A stretch of DNA of 64,000 bases. Origin: Kingdonia uniflora (lineage: Eukaryota; Streptophyta; Magnoliopsida; Ranunculales; Circaeasteraceae). Both the position numbers and the translations under genes were made by a program. Positions 23,291 to 33,522 of this stretch are shown here, one piece after another; position 1 is the stretch's first letter; every line of letters begins with the position of its first letter. Under the pieces are notes generated by a model that saw only the letters and a program-made list of their open reading frames with translations, searched no databases and was not told the DNA's origin. The DNA is taken from contig JACGCM010000715.1 in NCBI GenBank assembly GCA_014058105.1, positions 4,092,001 through 4,156,000 on the forward strand, given 5' to 3'.

Positions 23291-23308
23291 TGGCATCGTC
23301 TATGGGAA
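23291..23308 (+). other. Primer-binding site of A3
   Basis: TGGCATCGTCTATGGGAA follows the LTR after two T residues; it corresponds to TGGTGCCGTCTGTGGGAA in A1 with transitions. Confidence 0.7.
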
Positions 23309-23363
23309 AGAAGGCATTTCCACGAAATCCTAAGGCATACAGTTACTTTACTATCAGTTTTTA

Positions 23364-23668
23364 ATTTTGGTGACTTCCAAGCGATCAGCCACAGGAGTCC
23401 AGCTTGATCTTTTAGTCAAACTAAATCAACTCACATAATTACGGGCAACACTCCATGCCAAAATAGAGAAAAGAAATGAGCTCGAGCGTCAGTTATTGCA
23501 TGATCACGAGCTCCGCGAACTAGAGCTAGAAAGTGAGCGTCAAACTCGTCAAATAGAATTTAAGTGACATGAAGAACATATGACTACAATACAGACTGCC
23601 TTGCAAGCTTTGCAAGATAATCAGCAAGTTCCGCTTCCCAGAGAACGTGATCAAGTGCTGGCAAACTC
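23364..23668 (+). pseudogene. A3 gag N-terminal coiled-coil segment
   Basis: It is homologous to A1 gag start (26364-26660): a basic N-terminus followed by a Glu/Arg/Leu-rich coiled coil (RELELESERQTRQIEF-like). There is a stop after IEFK. It is cut by the CACTA terminus in the segment RDQVLANS. Confidence 0.6.
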
Positions 23669-24084
23669 CACTACTAGAAAATGGCCCAACAGCCACGATC
23701 TATATTAGATTTAGCCATAGTGACAACAGTAGCTAAATGTTACAAACGTAACCGTGTCCAAACCCCAAAGTTTGTGGCTAAAGACATATACCTATTTCCG
23801 TGGTACTAATTGAAGTTCATGGCCAAACCATGGCGAATAACTCTAAAAACTCAGGATCCCAAATTCAGATGTTCAATTTCCCGCACTTCTAAACTCTCTC
23901 TTCCCACTTTGTAAGTGTTAAGGTTTGAGCAACAAATTTCTCCCAAAAATCTTTAATCATATATCTCCCTCCGAATCTCCAATGTCACTGAGGTAAGTTT
24001 CAATTTTTGATTGATCGATAAGAGCCATGACATCTCTCTTTGTGGAAACATTTACCTAATCCTGGATGTATAAGTTTTTTGATC

Positions 24085-24412
24085 TCCTGGCATGTGAGAG
24101 TAGTTAAAGAAGTTGCATCAATACCCACTGAGAAAGCCCCAAAATTTTACCCTGCTGATGATGTGAAGAAACCATTGGTGAACAAGAGGAAACATAAACC
24201 CACCAAGCTCAGGCTTGATTTTAGAGAGATTTAGTTATTTTTGATGTTTGGTTGTTTTTGTTTGATTTGATTTTGATGTTTGTGGTTCTTTTTCTATGAA
24301 ATTAGGGCAAGTATTACACCTAGGACAATTTTAATTGTGCTTGCTGGGAGGTTTAAGGGGAAGAGAGTTGTGTTTCTTAAGCAACTTTCATAAGGGTTGC
24401 CTTTGGTCACTG
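24085..24412 (+). pseudogene. RPL6: Ribosomal protein L6 (60S, eL6) gene fragment inside the CACTA
   Basis: eL6 is a structural protein of the large cytosolic ribosomal subunit. Exon piece one (to 24212) encodes [20 protein letters not shown] and KHKPTKLR. An intron of 93 bp with a GC donor and AG acceptor (24213-24305) follows. Exon piece two (24306-24412) encodes [20 protein letters not shown] and VVFLKQLS, a stop (TAA), then GLPLVTG and a GT donor. The start, the N-terminal third and all sequence after this exon are missing. The retained introns show capture from genomic DNA rather than from mRNA. It lies between the CACTA terminus and the transposase genes. Confidence 0.85.
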
Positions 24413-24419
24413 GTGAGTT

Positions 24420-25560
24420 GTTTTTATGTTTATGTTACTATTTTTTATTATTTTGTTAATAAGAGTAGAATTGGATTGTGAAGTATTTATGTTCAGGCCT
24501 TGTAAAGCGCTGAAATGGTTAAGAGTTATGTTTTAATATTTTAGTATGCGATTGTTTGCAAATTGAGATTTTCTTTTATGTTTAAAGTAAATGTCTAGAT
24601 ATGAACTAGTAAAATGCTTCTATTAGTTTTATTATATATGGAGTATAATTTGGTCCATTTATCGTAAAAAACTCTGAAGCTTTTCTAAGGTAAGTTGAAT
24701 TTAAACATCAATAGTATCTACAACTCTTACTTATATGTTACTTTTTCTCTCTCTCCAATTGATGTTTTTATTTAAAAGAAAAGCATCATTTGTTTTCATG
24801 TCAAACTACTTGACGGCATGAATTGATGAACTTTTGAATGGAGTTTTGTTTTCCAACATTTCTTTAGCACTATCTAAAACAATTAAAGTTTTCTATTTGT
24901 GAGAAAAAGTCTTATTTCGTTTACTCGCGTTGGAATTCCCTCATCTCTTCCTTACATCTCCTACTTCGACAACCAGGTAGGCAAATGTTAGGATCTTCCA
25001 TCTTCTTTATACTAGAGCTTGAAAAAAGCCTTATTTTAGGCCTCTCTTGTATCTAAAACCCTCAGCCCCAAAACCCTCCATATTTCACTCACGTTTAATC
25101 ACCTAGCATGAGGAAAATCTGGAGATGATGCAGTAATTTGTTTGAAGCCTTGATCTAGTCCTCTTTTGTTACTAATCTCTCAGCAAGTAGATTTTCATTT
25201 CCTACTTTACTATTTTGACAACTTCATAAATTCTTTCTCTAGATCTTTGACCTCCTTCTTCCTATCCCTTATGTTCAAGTGCAACTGTAGTATCCTCTGG
25301 AGAGGAGGAATCCTTTGATTTTACCACCCTGACAGAGTATTCTAGTCTAGTATATAAAATGAAAGTGCAAAAAGAAATATGCAAAGTGGAATTGGGAAGC
25401 AGCTCTTTGAAATATACAAGCCTGTCCAAATGTCTATGATCACACTCATCTCTTCCCCCACAACTTGCTTTGAGCTTAGCTACTCAATGTATCCTCTTTC
25501 TGATTTTGCTACTGGTCTAGTCCTTCCTCTCATAGGGGTGGGTTTGGCTATTCTGGTTTA
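24420..25560. other. CACTA interior, no recognised gene
   Basis: AT-rich DNA with only short open frames. Several stretches have exon-like codon use (for example near 24990-25110 and 25379-25561), but none gave a recognisable protein on either strand. Confidence 0.4.
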
Positions 25561-25583
25561 GGGCAACTCTATGCCTTCCATCA

Positions 25584-25739
25584 CTATCTATAGCTATAGA
25601 AGAACGGCTTCTTACTTGCTAGCTCTCGTCTTTCGTATTGTTTCTTTGATAAATCACTCACTTTTCCAACATGCTTTCTAAAATCATTAATAGTTTGATT
25701 TCCCATTTTGAAGGTATCACTCTTTTCAAGTTCAGAATT
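25584..25739 (-). pseudogene. Unknown minus-strand gene, last part (right half at 39.6 kb)
   Basis: On minus, 51 codons starting NSELEKSDTFKMGNQTINDF and ending KKPFFYSYR before a stop at 25584. The upstream coding part is at 39793-39599, beyond retrotransposon A1. When A1 is taken out, the codon order Leu-Asn-Ser runs on in frame. The product is charged and probably helical (HEELIKL, then SELEK). I do not recognise the family. It may be a captured host gene or a CACTA accessory ORF. Confidence 0.5.
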
Positions 25740-26291
25740 TGTAGGGATTAATCCCTTCATCTCACTCATAATCGAGCTCACGCAGTTTGATTTACCTCCA
25801 TCTTAGGCTCACGTAATTTTAACAAGCCCCACAAACTACTCAAGAATGTGAGTCGAGCTAAACCCAGAAAATGTTATTCAGTCAAAGACACCTGTCTCCC
25901 ATGAACTCGTCAGTTATTCAGTCAACCTCCACTAACCACATTATTCAGAAAACGTGTTCTAGCACGATGAAGAGCTGTAGAGAAGCCAATAAAAAAGAAA
26001 AGTTCTAGAAGAGAGAAGGACCAGAAAAATTACTCAGAACTTCTTATTTACGAGATCAAAAGCATTTCTATATTCTAGAGATCACTTGAAATAAAGATAT
26101 CCACTCAAAGAAATAAAGATATTTTTACAAAAATCCTCCATACGAGGTCGTGGTTTTTTACTTATTCAGAGGTTTTCCACCCTAAAAACACCAGTTTTCA
26201 TTTCTTACTTTCTAGTAGAGTATTGTTGTAGGTTTATTGGTGTGATAGCTAATTCCTAATCAAATCGAGCTTACAAAATTTGGCCATTACA
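25740..26291 (+). repeat. 5' LTR of A1 (552 bp)
   Basis: It starts TGTAGGGATT and ends GGCCATTACA. Compared with the 3' LTR (39089-39598), the first 100 bp differ by indels while the rest is closely similar. The TATA-like sequence is AATAAAAAAG at about 25990, weaker than in A3. Confidence 0.9.
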
Positions 26292-26293
26292 TT

Positions 26294-26311
26294 TGGTGCC
26301 GTCTGTGGGAA
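26294..26311 (+). other. Primer-binding site of A1
   Basis: TGGTGCCGTCTGTGGGAA starts two bases after the LTR. It differs from B (47969: TGGCGCCGTCTGTG) at one base in the first 14, so both families appear to use the same tRNA primer. The tRNA identity was not established. Confidence 0.75.
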
Positions 26312-26363
26312 AGATTACATTTCCACGATACCCAAAGGCAGTCTTTCATTACAATTTTTAATT

Positions 26364-28147
26364 ATGGTTTCTTCCAGACAACAGGCCGCAGGAACTCAGC
26401 TCAAAAATTTTGTGGATCTGGGACAACACACCGAGTTACGGGCGAATCTCCACGTAGAGGCAGAAAAATGTGCCGAACTCAAACTTCAATTGACAAAGGA
26501 TTGTGAGCTCTGAGAGAAAGAGCTCGATGCAGAATGACAAGTTCGTTTGACAGTGCTCAAACGGTACGAGGATGAGATGACGACGATGCAGACTGTACTC
26601 GAGGCTCTACAAATTCCTCAGCTGGCTCCTCCTGCCAAGGGTCGCGATCAACTTCCAGAGACCTCCCACATTTCAGCAAGGGAAAGGTTGGGACCTCGGG
26701 GAGCCACTAGTAAAGCCATTTCCAGAAATCTACCATATGGACTGTAGCCCTCCATCCATTTGGGGGGGAGAAGTTCAATCAGTAGCCAGTCGAGGTCACC
26801 CTCTTTCCATCCGTCAGGAGGAAGACCAACGACCTCTACATCAAGTTCCAGCACGAGATCGCTTGAGTGAAGGTACGGGAACTCATTTTCCTTTCCAGCA
26901 CATCCAGTGATTCAGCCAACACGTCATTGCATCACAAAAGAACATATAGATCAGCGAATTAAGGAGCTGATCGAGACACAAGTTCTGGGTACTACCGGCG
27001 ACACTACAAAGTTACAAGGAAGTTCGTTTCCAAAGAACTATTCGGTATGGAAATACCGATAGGTTTCCATACTTCCCAAATTTACAAGTATAAAGGTACT
27101 GACCCGAAGGAGCATATTCAGCAATACCGCAATTCATTGGGGTTGTACTCCAATCTCAAACACATTTTCTGCTGTTCTTTTACCACAAGTTTATAGGAGG
27201 ATCCACGCCGATGGTTCTACTCTCTTCCTGATGAATCTATCTGTATATTTGATCAGCTGCAGAAGCAGTTCATCAGAACATATGCTCACAACAGAGACAA
27301 TGAGGAGAACTTGTATTCTCTTATCAGCCTTAAGCAGTCACACGGAGAAAAGCTTGAAGATTTTTCAAAGAAATTTCTAGAGCTTACGAGAAAGGTGGAT
27401 AACCTCGACCAAAAAATAGCTGTAACAACTTTCACCAATGTTCTCCATCTCGATTGCAAAGCCAAAGAATACCTCTTCCTCAACAAGCCTGCGACGTTAG
27501 AGGAGATGATCACCAAAGTCAACGGTTACGTCGACTTGAAGAGGATGATATCTAAGCGACAAAAGTCTACTAAGTTTGTCATCTCCACCGAGGTCCCACA
27601 TGAAGAACGAACCAACGTTCCTAAGGAGGAACAGGGAGATCAGAAATGTACCAAGGGAAGCACGGGATACCCTCAGAGAAGCGGTCTGCAAAACAAACCC
27701 GTCCTCCCAAAGCTGAACATCATAATCTCCATAATTTTTCTACTGCTGTTAAAAGATACGATCTACCGCGTCTCTCAACCACTGGAGCCCGTCGAGAATT
27801 GACCATTTTGCCTACACCATTAGGTAAATCATCATTCTACTAAAAATTGTTATGCTCTATAATGGATGCTCGAGCACATTTTTAAGGAAGGACGGATGCT
27901 CAAATACATTGCTGACCTGAAGTCATACCAAGATGGCAACTATAAGAAGCAACTCAAAGTTGTTCAGGTCAACGACAGAGCTGAGGAGAAGCGTCTCTAC
28001 TATATGTACCTCAACAACATGATTAAAATCAACCAGATCACCAATTCCAACCGATCAAAGCACCGGAGGCTCTCAGAATGCTGTGATCTTACACCTCAAG
28101 ACAAAGAAGACAAACTTCTTCACAAGTTGAGCAATCGCCGACTCTGA
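26364..28147 (+). pseudogene. gag: A1 gag polyprotein, broken
   Basis: Gag forms the particle and packages the RNA. The start MVSSRQQAAGTQLKNFVDLG at 26364 is the first ATG after the PBS. An N-terminal coiled coil (ELRANLHVEAEKCAELKLQL) is followed by stops. The conserved Gag core lies at 27040-27545: YKGTDPKEHIQQYRNSLGL, then RRWFYSLPDESICIFDQL, QKQFIRTYAHN and KQSHGEKLEDFSKKFLEL. A tail follows with AEHHNLHNFSTAVKRYDLP and ADLKSYQDGNYKKQLK (Tat-type C-terminal part). There are several stops and frameshifts and no clear zinc knuckle. Confidence 0.8.
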
Positions 28148-28159
28148 ATCTCTTTCCAG

Positions 28160-28800
28160 TATTGCAATACTAGCCATGTCAAATTTCCACATCATGATAC
28201 GTTAGTCATAATGCTAAAGATGAAACAGTTTGTCATACATACAATGATGATCGATACTAGAAGAGGTATTGAAATTCTTTTTCAGAGTACGATCGACCAG
28301 ATGGGTTTGGCCGACCAAGTCATTCAGAGTGACACAGACATCAGTGGGTTCAATGGCTCCAGGGAGGAATGAGTAGGCAAGATTATCTTACCTATTACCG
28401 CAGAACCAGCCACTATCGACGTTATTTTCTACGTCATCAATGCCAAGTCTCGCTATATTGGAATTATGGGCCACTGCTTGATACACAATATGGAAGCAAT
28501 CGCTTCCACCTATCATCAAGCACTCCGGTTCAAGCACGACAAAGGTATTTATAAGATCAGAGGTAGTCAGAAACTTTCTCGAGCTTGTGAAAATATTGTC
28601 TCTGCCATCCTAGATACTTCAGAAAGATTGGCCGTATATCAATTACAGAAAATTGATCACCTCGACAGCCAATCACCTACGGAGGAGCCCACAAAATATG
28701 TTAACATTGATAGATCTAGCAGGGGAACGTTCATCAGAACCAAGCTAGTTCAGTATGAGAAAGATGCTCTCATCCAGTTCCTGCAACCCAATTGAGAAGT
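28160..28800 (+). pseudogene. A1 protease region, broken
   Basis: MIDTRRGIEILFQSTIDQMG (about 28240-28300) stands where Tat proteases have a D-T/S-G-S-S-ADIL-like active site; the third residue is Arg instead of Gly, so activity is unlikely. The downstream YHQALRFKHDKGIYKIRGSQ block matches the protease-RT linker of the family. The segment 28370-28420 also encodes the ITAEPATIDVIFYVINAKSR strand. Confidence 0.65.
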
Positions 28801-28822
28801 TTTTAAATGGTCATTAAAAGAA

Positions 28823-29430
28823 ATGCTCAGAGTTGATCCAGCTATAGTTTGCCGCAAGTTAGCCATCAACGTCAACGCCCCAGCGGTCAAACATAAACAA
28901 CGACGAATTTTACCACATCTTCGAGATGAAGTTAACACCGATATCGAGAAATTTATTAAAGTGAGATTCATTCGAGAAGCCAAGTATCCGGACTGGATAT
29001 CCAACATTGTCGTTATCCCATAGAAGAGCGAAAAAGTTTTGGTTTGCGTAGATTTCACAGATCTGAACAAACATACTCCAAAGGACAGTTTCCCTCTTCC
29101 CAACATTCAACGATTGATAACTGTTGTATTCAAAGCACACCTGGGAAAAATTATTGAAGTCTACATCGATGATCTCTTGTGCAAAGGCATACAGTTAGAT
29201 AATTATATCTCTGATCTCAACATAATATTCAACATCCTTTGATCTTATAGAATGCTTCTCAACACTGATAAGTGTCAATTCGGGGTACATTTTGGCTGCC
29301 TTTTAGGCTACCTAATCAGCAAGAAAGGGATTGAGGCCAACCCAGATCAAATTCGGGCTCTCCTCGACATGTCTTCTCCAAAGACAACAAAAGACGCTCA
29401 AAAACTTGCCGGAAAGATAGCCGCGATCAA
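28823..29430 (+). pseudogene. A1 reverse transcriptase with internal deletion
   Basis: Present are the fingers (LRDEVNTDIEKFIKVRFIRE, then WISNIVVIP), the VCVDFTDLNKHTPKDSFPLP block, the palm motif EVYIDDLLCKG and the thumb DKCQFGVHFGCLLGYLISKK. The stretch between QRLITVV and FKAHLGK (about 29125) is missing roughly 60 residues relative to B (51115-51300). That stretch includes the first catalytic Asp and the FGLKNAG block. Two stops also occur. It cannot encode an active enzyme. Confidence 0.85.
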
Positions 29431-29878
29431 CCGTTTCGTCTCTAAATCTTCAAACCGCTGTCATTGGCTATTTCTATTACTTTGCAGATGTACCAAACGA
29501 GGAAAGGTTCAACCAACTGTGGAAGTCACCTGGACACTAGAATGCGAAGCATCTTTTCAGGATCTTAAAATCTATTTAGGGAGGTCTCCCATAATGAGCA
29601 CCCCAGTAGGTAATAATGAACTGATAATATACCTAGCAGTCACAGATACTTCTCTCTGTTCGGTTCTCATTTGCCTGGAAGGGAAAATGGAGAAACCAGT
29701 CTTCTTCATCAGCAAGACACTCATACCAGCAAAAACAAGGTACTCTAAAATTAAGAAATTTCTTCTCACCCTTATTTACATTTCACAAAAACTCAAGCAC
29801 TACTTCCAAGCACATTCTGTCAAAGTTATGACAAACTACCAACATCGGGAAGTTCTGTCTAAAAAGGAGAAGTCATAA
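29431..29878 (+). pseudogene. A1 RNase H (first, retroviral-type)
   Basis: The frame is continuous with the RT thumb and reads CEASFQDLKIYLGRSPIMS, YLAVTDTSLCSVLICLEGK, KPVFFISKTLIPAKTRYSKI and VKVMTNYQHREVL. This is the domain that degrades the RNA strand and serves as connection in gypsy polymerases; here the catalytic residues are altered (AVTDTS instead of L-D/V-S-A/D pattern). Confidence 0.7.
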
Positions 29879-30069
29879 AGAGTGCAACAATGGTCAGTCA
29901 GTTAGGGCGAACATGATATCAAATTCTAATAACGTCATTCCAAAGAAGGTCAGTCCGTTACCGATTTTCTCACAGATTTTCCAGTGGAAGATCCCGATTG
30001 GGAGGAGCACGACCTGGACCTTACCGATAACATGCCAGAGAATCCAACTCCTAGGCCATTTGATGAAAG

Positions 30070-30500
30070 AGCTGACTGGATCACTACATTAGGGTGGAGG
30101 CTTCTCATAGATGGATCAACAGGATAGGGTCAGGAATTGGGATCATTTTGATTACCCCTTATAATGATAGAATTGAGAAATCAATCCGCGTGGATTTTGG
30201 AGCCTCAAATAATGTCACCTAGTATGAAGCTCTCATTCATGGACTCTACCATGCACTTGAGCTCGATGACCCCGAACTCTCAGTTTACACCGATTCATTA
30301 CTCATTGTTCATCATTATTCCGAACAATACAAGAAGAATAGGAAGATAATCGAATATGCAGCCCTCGTTGCAGATAGGATGAGTAAGTTCGTGAAAGTAA
30401 CTCTTGAATATCTTCTTCGAGGTGAAAATAGGCACGCTGATTCCTTGACATATCTAGCTGGGGTCTTGGGTACAGAAGCTCGATATCTCTAGATCGAAAT
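30070..30500 (+). pseudogene. A1 second RNase H (archaeal-type), broken
   Basis: The fragments TLGWRLLIDGST, YEALIHGLYHALELDDPELS, VYTDSLLIVHHYSEQYKKN and RGENRHADSLTYLAGVLG mark an archaeal-type RNase H with its D-E-D-D residues (IDGS, YEAL, YTDS, HADS). This extra domain defines Tat-lineage elements. A stop after DGSTG and frame changes inactivate it. Confidence 0.8.
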
Positions 30501-30589
30501 CATTTCAACCCTCAGCATTGATCGCATATCTGTATGCACGATCAACACTGGAGACAATAAAGGGGGAGACAATAATTGGCGAAAACCTT

Positions 30590-31826
30590 TCTTAGCCTAC
30601 CTCGGTGTCGACAACAAGTGCAACGGACCACTGCTAGTAGATCCAAAAGAGTGCTGACAGCTGATCAACAACTCGAAGCGTTATATTACTCAGAACAATG
30701 TGCTTTACTGCCTCTCCGTTATAGGGCTTTACTTCAAGTGCCTCTCGAAGTCAAAAGCAGACGAACTGCTCTGTGAATTACACAAAGGAACTTGTGGCTC
30801 TCACGCCGCAGGATGATCATTAGCAAACCGAGCTATAACTCAAGGAGTATTATGGCCCGGTATGCTCAAGCAAGCAGAGGAGTATTCCCATAGGTGCGGC
30901 ACCTGCCAGAGACAAAGAAATATGATACGCGCCCCTGCGCTTGAACTCTGTGCAAGCAAGGTTTTCTGGCCATTCAAAAGATGGGCACTAGACCTCGTCC
31001 GTGAATTCCCTAACTCTCAAGGTAATCGCCGTCACCTACTCGTAGCTATCGATTACTTTACAAAATGGGTAGAAACAATTTTGCTATGTCGAACCAGAAA
31101 AGAAGAAGTCATCTCTTTTAGCTAGAACCACATAATCACTCGATTCGGGTGCCCCTACCTAATTCTTATCGATAACGGGCTCTAATTTGTGGGAGATAAG
31201 ATTGTAACCTTCCTAAATCACCACAATATAATCCACTCACCATCAAATCCATACTACCCTCAAGGCAATGGCCAAGCCAAAATCACCAACAAAACTATTG
31301 TGGATGGACTCAAAAAATAGCTTCACTCACAAAAAAAAGGAAATTGGGTTCGCGAGCTACCTCATGTCCTGTGGGCGTATCGAGCCACTCCCCGAGAATC
31401 TACTGGGTATACCCCGTTCCTCCTTCCTTATGGCACTGAGGCAGTAATTCCTTCTGAATATCATCACCCAGTTCGTGATCACGAGTTGACTGACGAGGAA
31501 AATAAGTTCGAATTGGCTTGCAACCTCAATATGATTGATAAAACCAGGGAACGCGTAATTGCTAACCTAGGTCGATATCATCATATACTTACCAGATTGT
31601 ATAATAACCAAGTCAGGAGCGTACTTTCCAAATCTGAGATCTCATCCTCAGAGAAATTCCTCAACATCGCAAAGAGCCTCACGCTGGAAAATTAGCCAAA
31701 AATTGGGGGGGTCCATTCATTATCACAGGTTTCTCAGGCATGGGATCATACTATCTCATGACAGAAGAGGGAATCCCCATTTTAAATCCTTGGAACACTA
31801 GACGACTGAAACGGTACTATTGTTAG
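30590..31826 (+). pseudogene. A1 integrase and pol C-terminus, broken
   Basis: The zinc-binding part is YSHRCGTCQRQRN. The core has WALDLVREFPNSQGNRRHLL (first Asp), VAIDYFTKWVET, then LILIDNG with the second Asp followed by a stop. GNGQAKITNKTIVDGLKK shows Lys in place of the catalytic Glu. Then VRELPHVLWAYRATPREST, GYTPFLLPYGTEAVIPSE and the tail NTRRLKRYYC to the stop at 31824-31826. Stops and the Glu to Lys change make it inactive. Confidence 0.85.
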
Positions 31827-31984
31827 GCGTCTTACTACTCCATTTCCATTGCTCGCCTTTTGTTTTTCAATTCCAAAAGTGAGATTCTTATCTCCATCCA
31901 ATGAAAATTCTAAACTTTTAAATGATTCTTTTTGAACAATGTCATTCTCTTCACGAAGATTCGTCCAAATTTTACAGATTCAAG

Positions 31985-32655
31985 TATAGATAATATTTGT
32001 TTAGATCATTTCAGTAGGCTGGATCAAGGATAATACATGGTTCAGCTGAATCTTTCCATCTCTACGATTGTAGCAAGTGTAAGAACTTGCTTCACATCAA
32101 AGACTCAGCTAAACAAGAGATAAGGCAAAGGTAATACTAGTCTTCATCTTTTACAACTTGTTTGGATCATTTCAGTAGGCTGGGTCAAGGATAACACTTG
32201 GTTCAGCTAAATCTTTCCATCTCTGCTATTGTGGCAAGTATAAGAACTTGTTTCACATCAAAGACTTAGCCAAATAAGAGATAAGGTAAAGGTAATACTA
32301 GTCTTCATCTTTTACAACTTGTTTGGATCATTTCAGTAGGCTGGGTCAAGGGTAACACTTGGTTCAGCTGAATCTTTCCATCACTACGATTGTAGTAAGT
32401 GTAAGAACTTGTTTCATATCAAAGTCTCAGCCAGGCATAAGATAAAGCAAAAGTCTTACTAGCTTTCATCTCTTTCAATATGCCTATGACATTTCTAAAG
32501 CTCAATCAAGTTTCAACTTGGTTCAACTCGGTCAATTTCTGCAATTAAAACGAATGCAAAAAATTTGTTTTATATTAAAGACCCCACCAGACACAAGATA
32601 AGGTAATGGTCATACTAGCTTTCATCTATTTTATTGTGTCTGCGTCAGATATTAT
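31985..32655. repeat. Tandem array of 161-bp units (about four) downstream of A1 pol
   Basis: The phrase GGATCATTTCAGTAGGCTGG recurs at 32002, 32163 and 32324, and a degenerate form at about 32485; a fifth partial start lies near 32645. Unit length is 161 bp. It sits exactly between pol and the antisense gene, the same position as the 43-bp array in B. Tandem repeats there are known for Retand-type Tat elements. Confidence 0.85.
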
Positions 32656-32949
32656 TTATTTTCAGGTCAAATTCATATTACAAAAGATTCTTTTATGTTG
32701 AAGTACTGTCAGCAGCGATTCCCCACACATCAAGAGGTCTCTCTTTCAGTTCACGAGCCACAGTAGCTCTACCTTGTTCTATTGATTCAGCAGTTTGAGG
32801 GCCTAGTTGGGTCTCCATGACGCCCAGACATTTCCCTCGATCTATCTTAGCTCTACAGATGCATCCCTTATCCGATAGAGTTTTTAACAAGGTACCTCAG
32901 TCTGACTCAAGTCTTTTTACTTCTTCAATAAAATATGTAATAATCACCC

Positions 32950-33522
32950 TTAACAGGTCAGATCGAGCGCATCAGGTACTACCATTGTTGTAAATCTTGC
33001 CTTCAACCTCTCGAGGTGTGACTGTAACCTAACATAATCATTCTTCCATTCAATTATTTCTGCATCAACCTCATCATGATAGATTACATCTTCTTCTAGC
33101 TTGGCAATATACTTCGCTGGCTCAGCTAGGTTCATGGCTTCTAAGTCTAGAACCCGAGCACTAAGTTTCCCAATTTCTGCGTTTAACTCTTCCCTAGCTG
33201 GTAGATTTCTCAACAATTCTTCTTTCCTCTTTACCAACGATTCCTTTGCTTTGATCTCCCCTTCCAAAACTTTCTCCCTGATAAGAGCGGCATCCAGCTT
33301 AAGCCGGTATTCCCTCAAATTTGCATTTCCCTTCTAGTCATGCCCTTGAATGCGAGATACGTCACTCTCTAACTCTCTAATTCGACCTGAGAGACTAACT
33401 ACATCACCTCGAGCTAAAGGAGTCTTTCTAGCCTCGGTTTTCTTGGCACGAGAAATGGCTTGGTCCTTTTTGTTTTTAAGTCGAGCAACTCTCTCATTTA
33501 AGTCGCCGCACCTTCGTTGCAT
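32950..33522 (-). pseudogene. Coiled-coil segment of the A1 antisense protein
   Basis: Two frames separated by one stop encode a long heptad-rich helix: NERVARLKNKKDQAISRAKK, LSGRIRELESDVSR, then REYRLKLDAALIREKVLEGE and EELNAEIGKLSARVLDLEAM. The length and composition suggest a dimeric coiled coil. The homologous start is seen in A2 at 63830-64000 (SELKKIKSELEKNLA). Confidence 0.7.

Larger units (their letters stand above)
22759..23668 (+). mobile_element. Tat-type retrotransposon A3, 5' part
   Basis: It contains a 5' LTR, PBS and the start of gag, all homologous to A1. It breaks off at 23668 exactly where a CACTA terminus starts, so the remainder is predicted to lie right of the window, beyond the CACTA element. 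Confidence 0.8.

Noticed and set aside
26205..26225. CTTTCTAGTAGAG in the A1 LTR as a CACTA right terminus
   Set aside because: It differs from the reverse terminus at the key CACTA bases and is part of the LTR in all copies with that block.
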